From contig JAFMSR010000014.1 in the NCBI GenBank assembly GCA_022818135.1, positions 36,239,837 to 36,303,836 on the forward strand: 64,000 bases of DNA. The letters are read 5' to 3'. This document shows, piece after piece, positions 63,170 through 64,000 of the stretch (positions within the stretch are counted from its first letter, which is position 1; every line of letters starts with the position of its first letter). The notes beneath the pieces are model-generated. The model saw only the letters and a program-made list of their open reading frames with translations, was not told the DNA's origin and did no database searches. Made by a program: the position numbers and the translations under genes. The DNA is from Saxidomus purpurata (taxonomy: Eukaryota; Mollusca; Bivalvia; Venerida; Veneridae).

Positions 63170-63519
63170 GCCTCTTTCTCCGCCTTCCGCGATTCTGATT
63201 GGTCGCTGAAGCAAAGGAGAACACCAGTGATAGAAATATTACATTTTAACAGACAAAATGAGCGATTTTTGTTACATTAGCTATCGCAAAACTATTGTAA
63301 GTGGGTCTAGGATTTCTAATCTTTCTTTAATCGTGCAAGAACAGAACTATAACATTAGAAACATGGCAGAATAAGTGAAATTGGAACTGCATATCTGATT
63401 TGCTTCAATAGAAAATCGTTTCAGGATCAGTGAAATTTTTTAAAGTTCATATCTTAAAATCTTACACTCTTAATATATTGTTAAACATAGTCGCGGATTA
63501 CGGAATCAGTACGGTCAAC
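63170..63519 (+). promoter_or_regulatory. Probable promoter and 5' UTR of the second homeobox gene
   Basis: GC-richer block with CCCGCCTC at about 63167 and an inverted CCAAT box (ATTGG, 63198-63202) some 320 bp before the start codon. An in-frame TAG at 63409-63411 bounds the reading frame. Transcription start not placed. Confidence 0.4.
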
Positions 63520-64000
63520 ATGACGGCTACTAGCGAGGGCGGTCAGCGCCGACGGTCAAAGGGGTTTACTATAGATTCCATCATAGGAACTGACAGTGAG
63601 AGACACACGGACAAACGTTCGAGAACCCCGGATTCAGTGAATGAGTGTAGAAGTTCAAAACAAGCTAAAGTGACACGTTGTGCTATAGAATTAGAATCTG
63701 ATACTGAACAGCATAATTCGGAGAAAGATCGTCATGAAAATAGTCATTCACGGAAACATTTATCACACGATATTCTCCGACCGAAGGACTCGTCGGGACA
63801 CAGTGAACTCGACAGTGCTATATTACATAGGACTTCAACATCTTTACACAGAGATTCTTTAAGAGATTTCAATTTTTCTAGTGCTAATGTTAGAGAAGGT
63901 GTTCGAACGGTATCTTCACCGGAGACTTTAAGACAACTTCATGAAAATTTAATTCATAGTACGGGTGTGAGTCCGAGCACCGGAGTACACCTAAGTCATT
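63520..64000 (+). CDS. Putative Emx-family homeobox protein, exon 1 (partial, runs off window)
   Basis: Open for 160 codons to the window edge with no stop. The ATG at 63520 is the first in-frame Met after a TAG at 63409 and has A at -3. Residues 15-23, GFTIDSIIG, form an eh1-like Groucho-binding motif at the very N-terminus, followed by T-D. The emx gene in this window has GFSIDSIMG then R-D at the same place, and vertebrate EMX has FTIESLVAKD. The rest is Ser/His/Arg-rich and unrecognised. No homeodomain is reached, so the family call rests on this motif, its position and the tandem location. GBX, BARHL and other homeobox families also carry F-x-IDS-type motifs and remain possible. Confidence 0.62.
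   Translation, partial: MTATSEGGQRRRSKGFTIDSIIGTDSERHTDKRSRTPDSVNECRSSKQAKVTRCAIELESDTEQHNSEKDRHENSHSRKHLSHDILRPKDSSGHSELDSAILHRTSTSLHRDSLRDFNFSSANVREGVRTVSSPETLRQLHENLIHSTGVSPSTGVHLSH

Overview
The window is AT-rich animal DNA, most likely from a mollusc and probably a bivalve. It holds one complete homeobox gene and the first exon of a second, separated by about 36 kb of repeat-laden non-coding DNA. The animal assignment rests on the spliced empty spiracles/EMX-type homeobox gene. The mollusc/bivalve assignment rests on repeat style: SINE-like elements with a tRNA-type B box, tandem ~140-150 bp units preceded by GTCC/GGTC-rich leaders, and fold-back elements. It is a judgement from memory of such genomes, not a database result.

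Genes. An emx orthologue lies on the + strand in three exons (8957-9479, 19238-19410, 27476-27655). It encodes 291 residues with an N-terminal eh1-like Groucho-binding motif, a YPPW hexapeptide-like motif, an EMX homeodomain interrupted by an intron between homeodomain residues 44 and 45, and a short acidic tail. At the right edge (63520-64000, + strand) a second open exon starts with a closely similar eh1 block (GFTIDSIIG followed by T-D) and runs off the window before any homeodomain. It is most simply a tandem, head-to-tail Emx-family paralogue, as with ems/E5 in Drosophila, but this needs the sequence beyond the edge.

Layout. 1-320: truncated dispersed repeat. 321-8956: upstream region with no recognisable gene, a degenerate repeat at 6330-6720 and a plausible promoter-proximal block before the gene. 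9480-19237: intron 1 with microsatellites, a TTCTA/TTCTG pentamer array, a SINE and a probable LINE tail. 19411-27475: intron 2 with a 39-bp minisatellite that has a 78-bp higher order, and a ~126-bp tandem repeat. 27656-about 28540: likely 3' UTR. 28541-39500: mostly featureless intergenic DNA with a SINE and several fold-back sequences. 39570-40620: ~143-bp tandem repeat and a CACGAGTG-motif repeat. 40640-46500: intergenic with one ~20-bp minisatellite. 46505-47940: 1.4 kb of degenerate TCTGY repeat. 48189-49406: an element with 11-bp terminal inverted repeats carrying seven ~146-bp units. 50160-57290: an elaborate cluster of direct and inverted copies of one AT-rich repeat family, including a ~1.5 kb near-palindrome. 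57310-63519: a SINE, then intergenic sequence and the likely promoter of the second homeobox gene.

Almost all other open frames of 60-220 codons are chance products of AT-rich or tandemly repeated DNA. No CRISPR, rRNA, functional tRNA or intact transposase gene was seen. The most unusual structures are the inverted-repeat cluster at 50-57 kb, the TIR element with nucleosome-length internal repeats, and the tandem homeobox arrangement.
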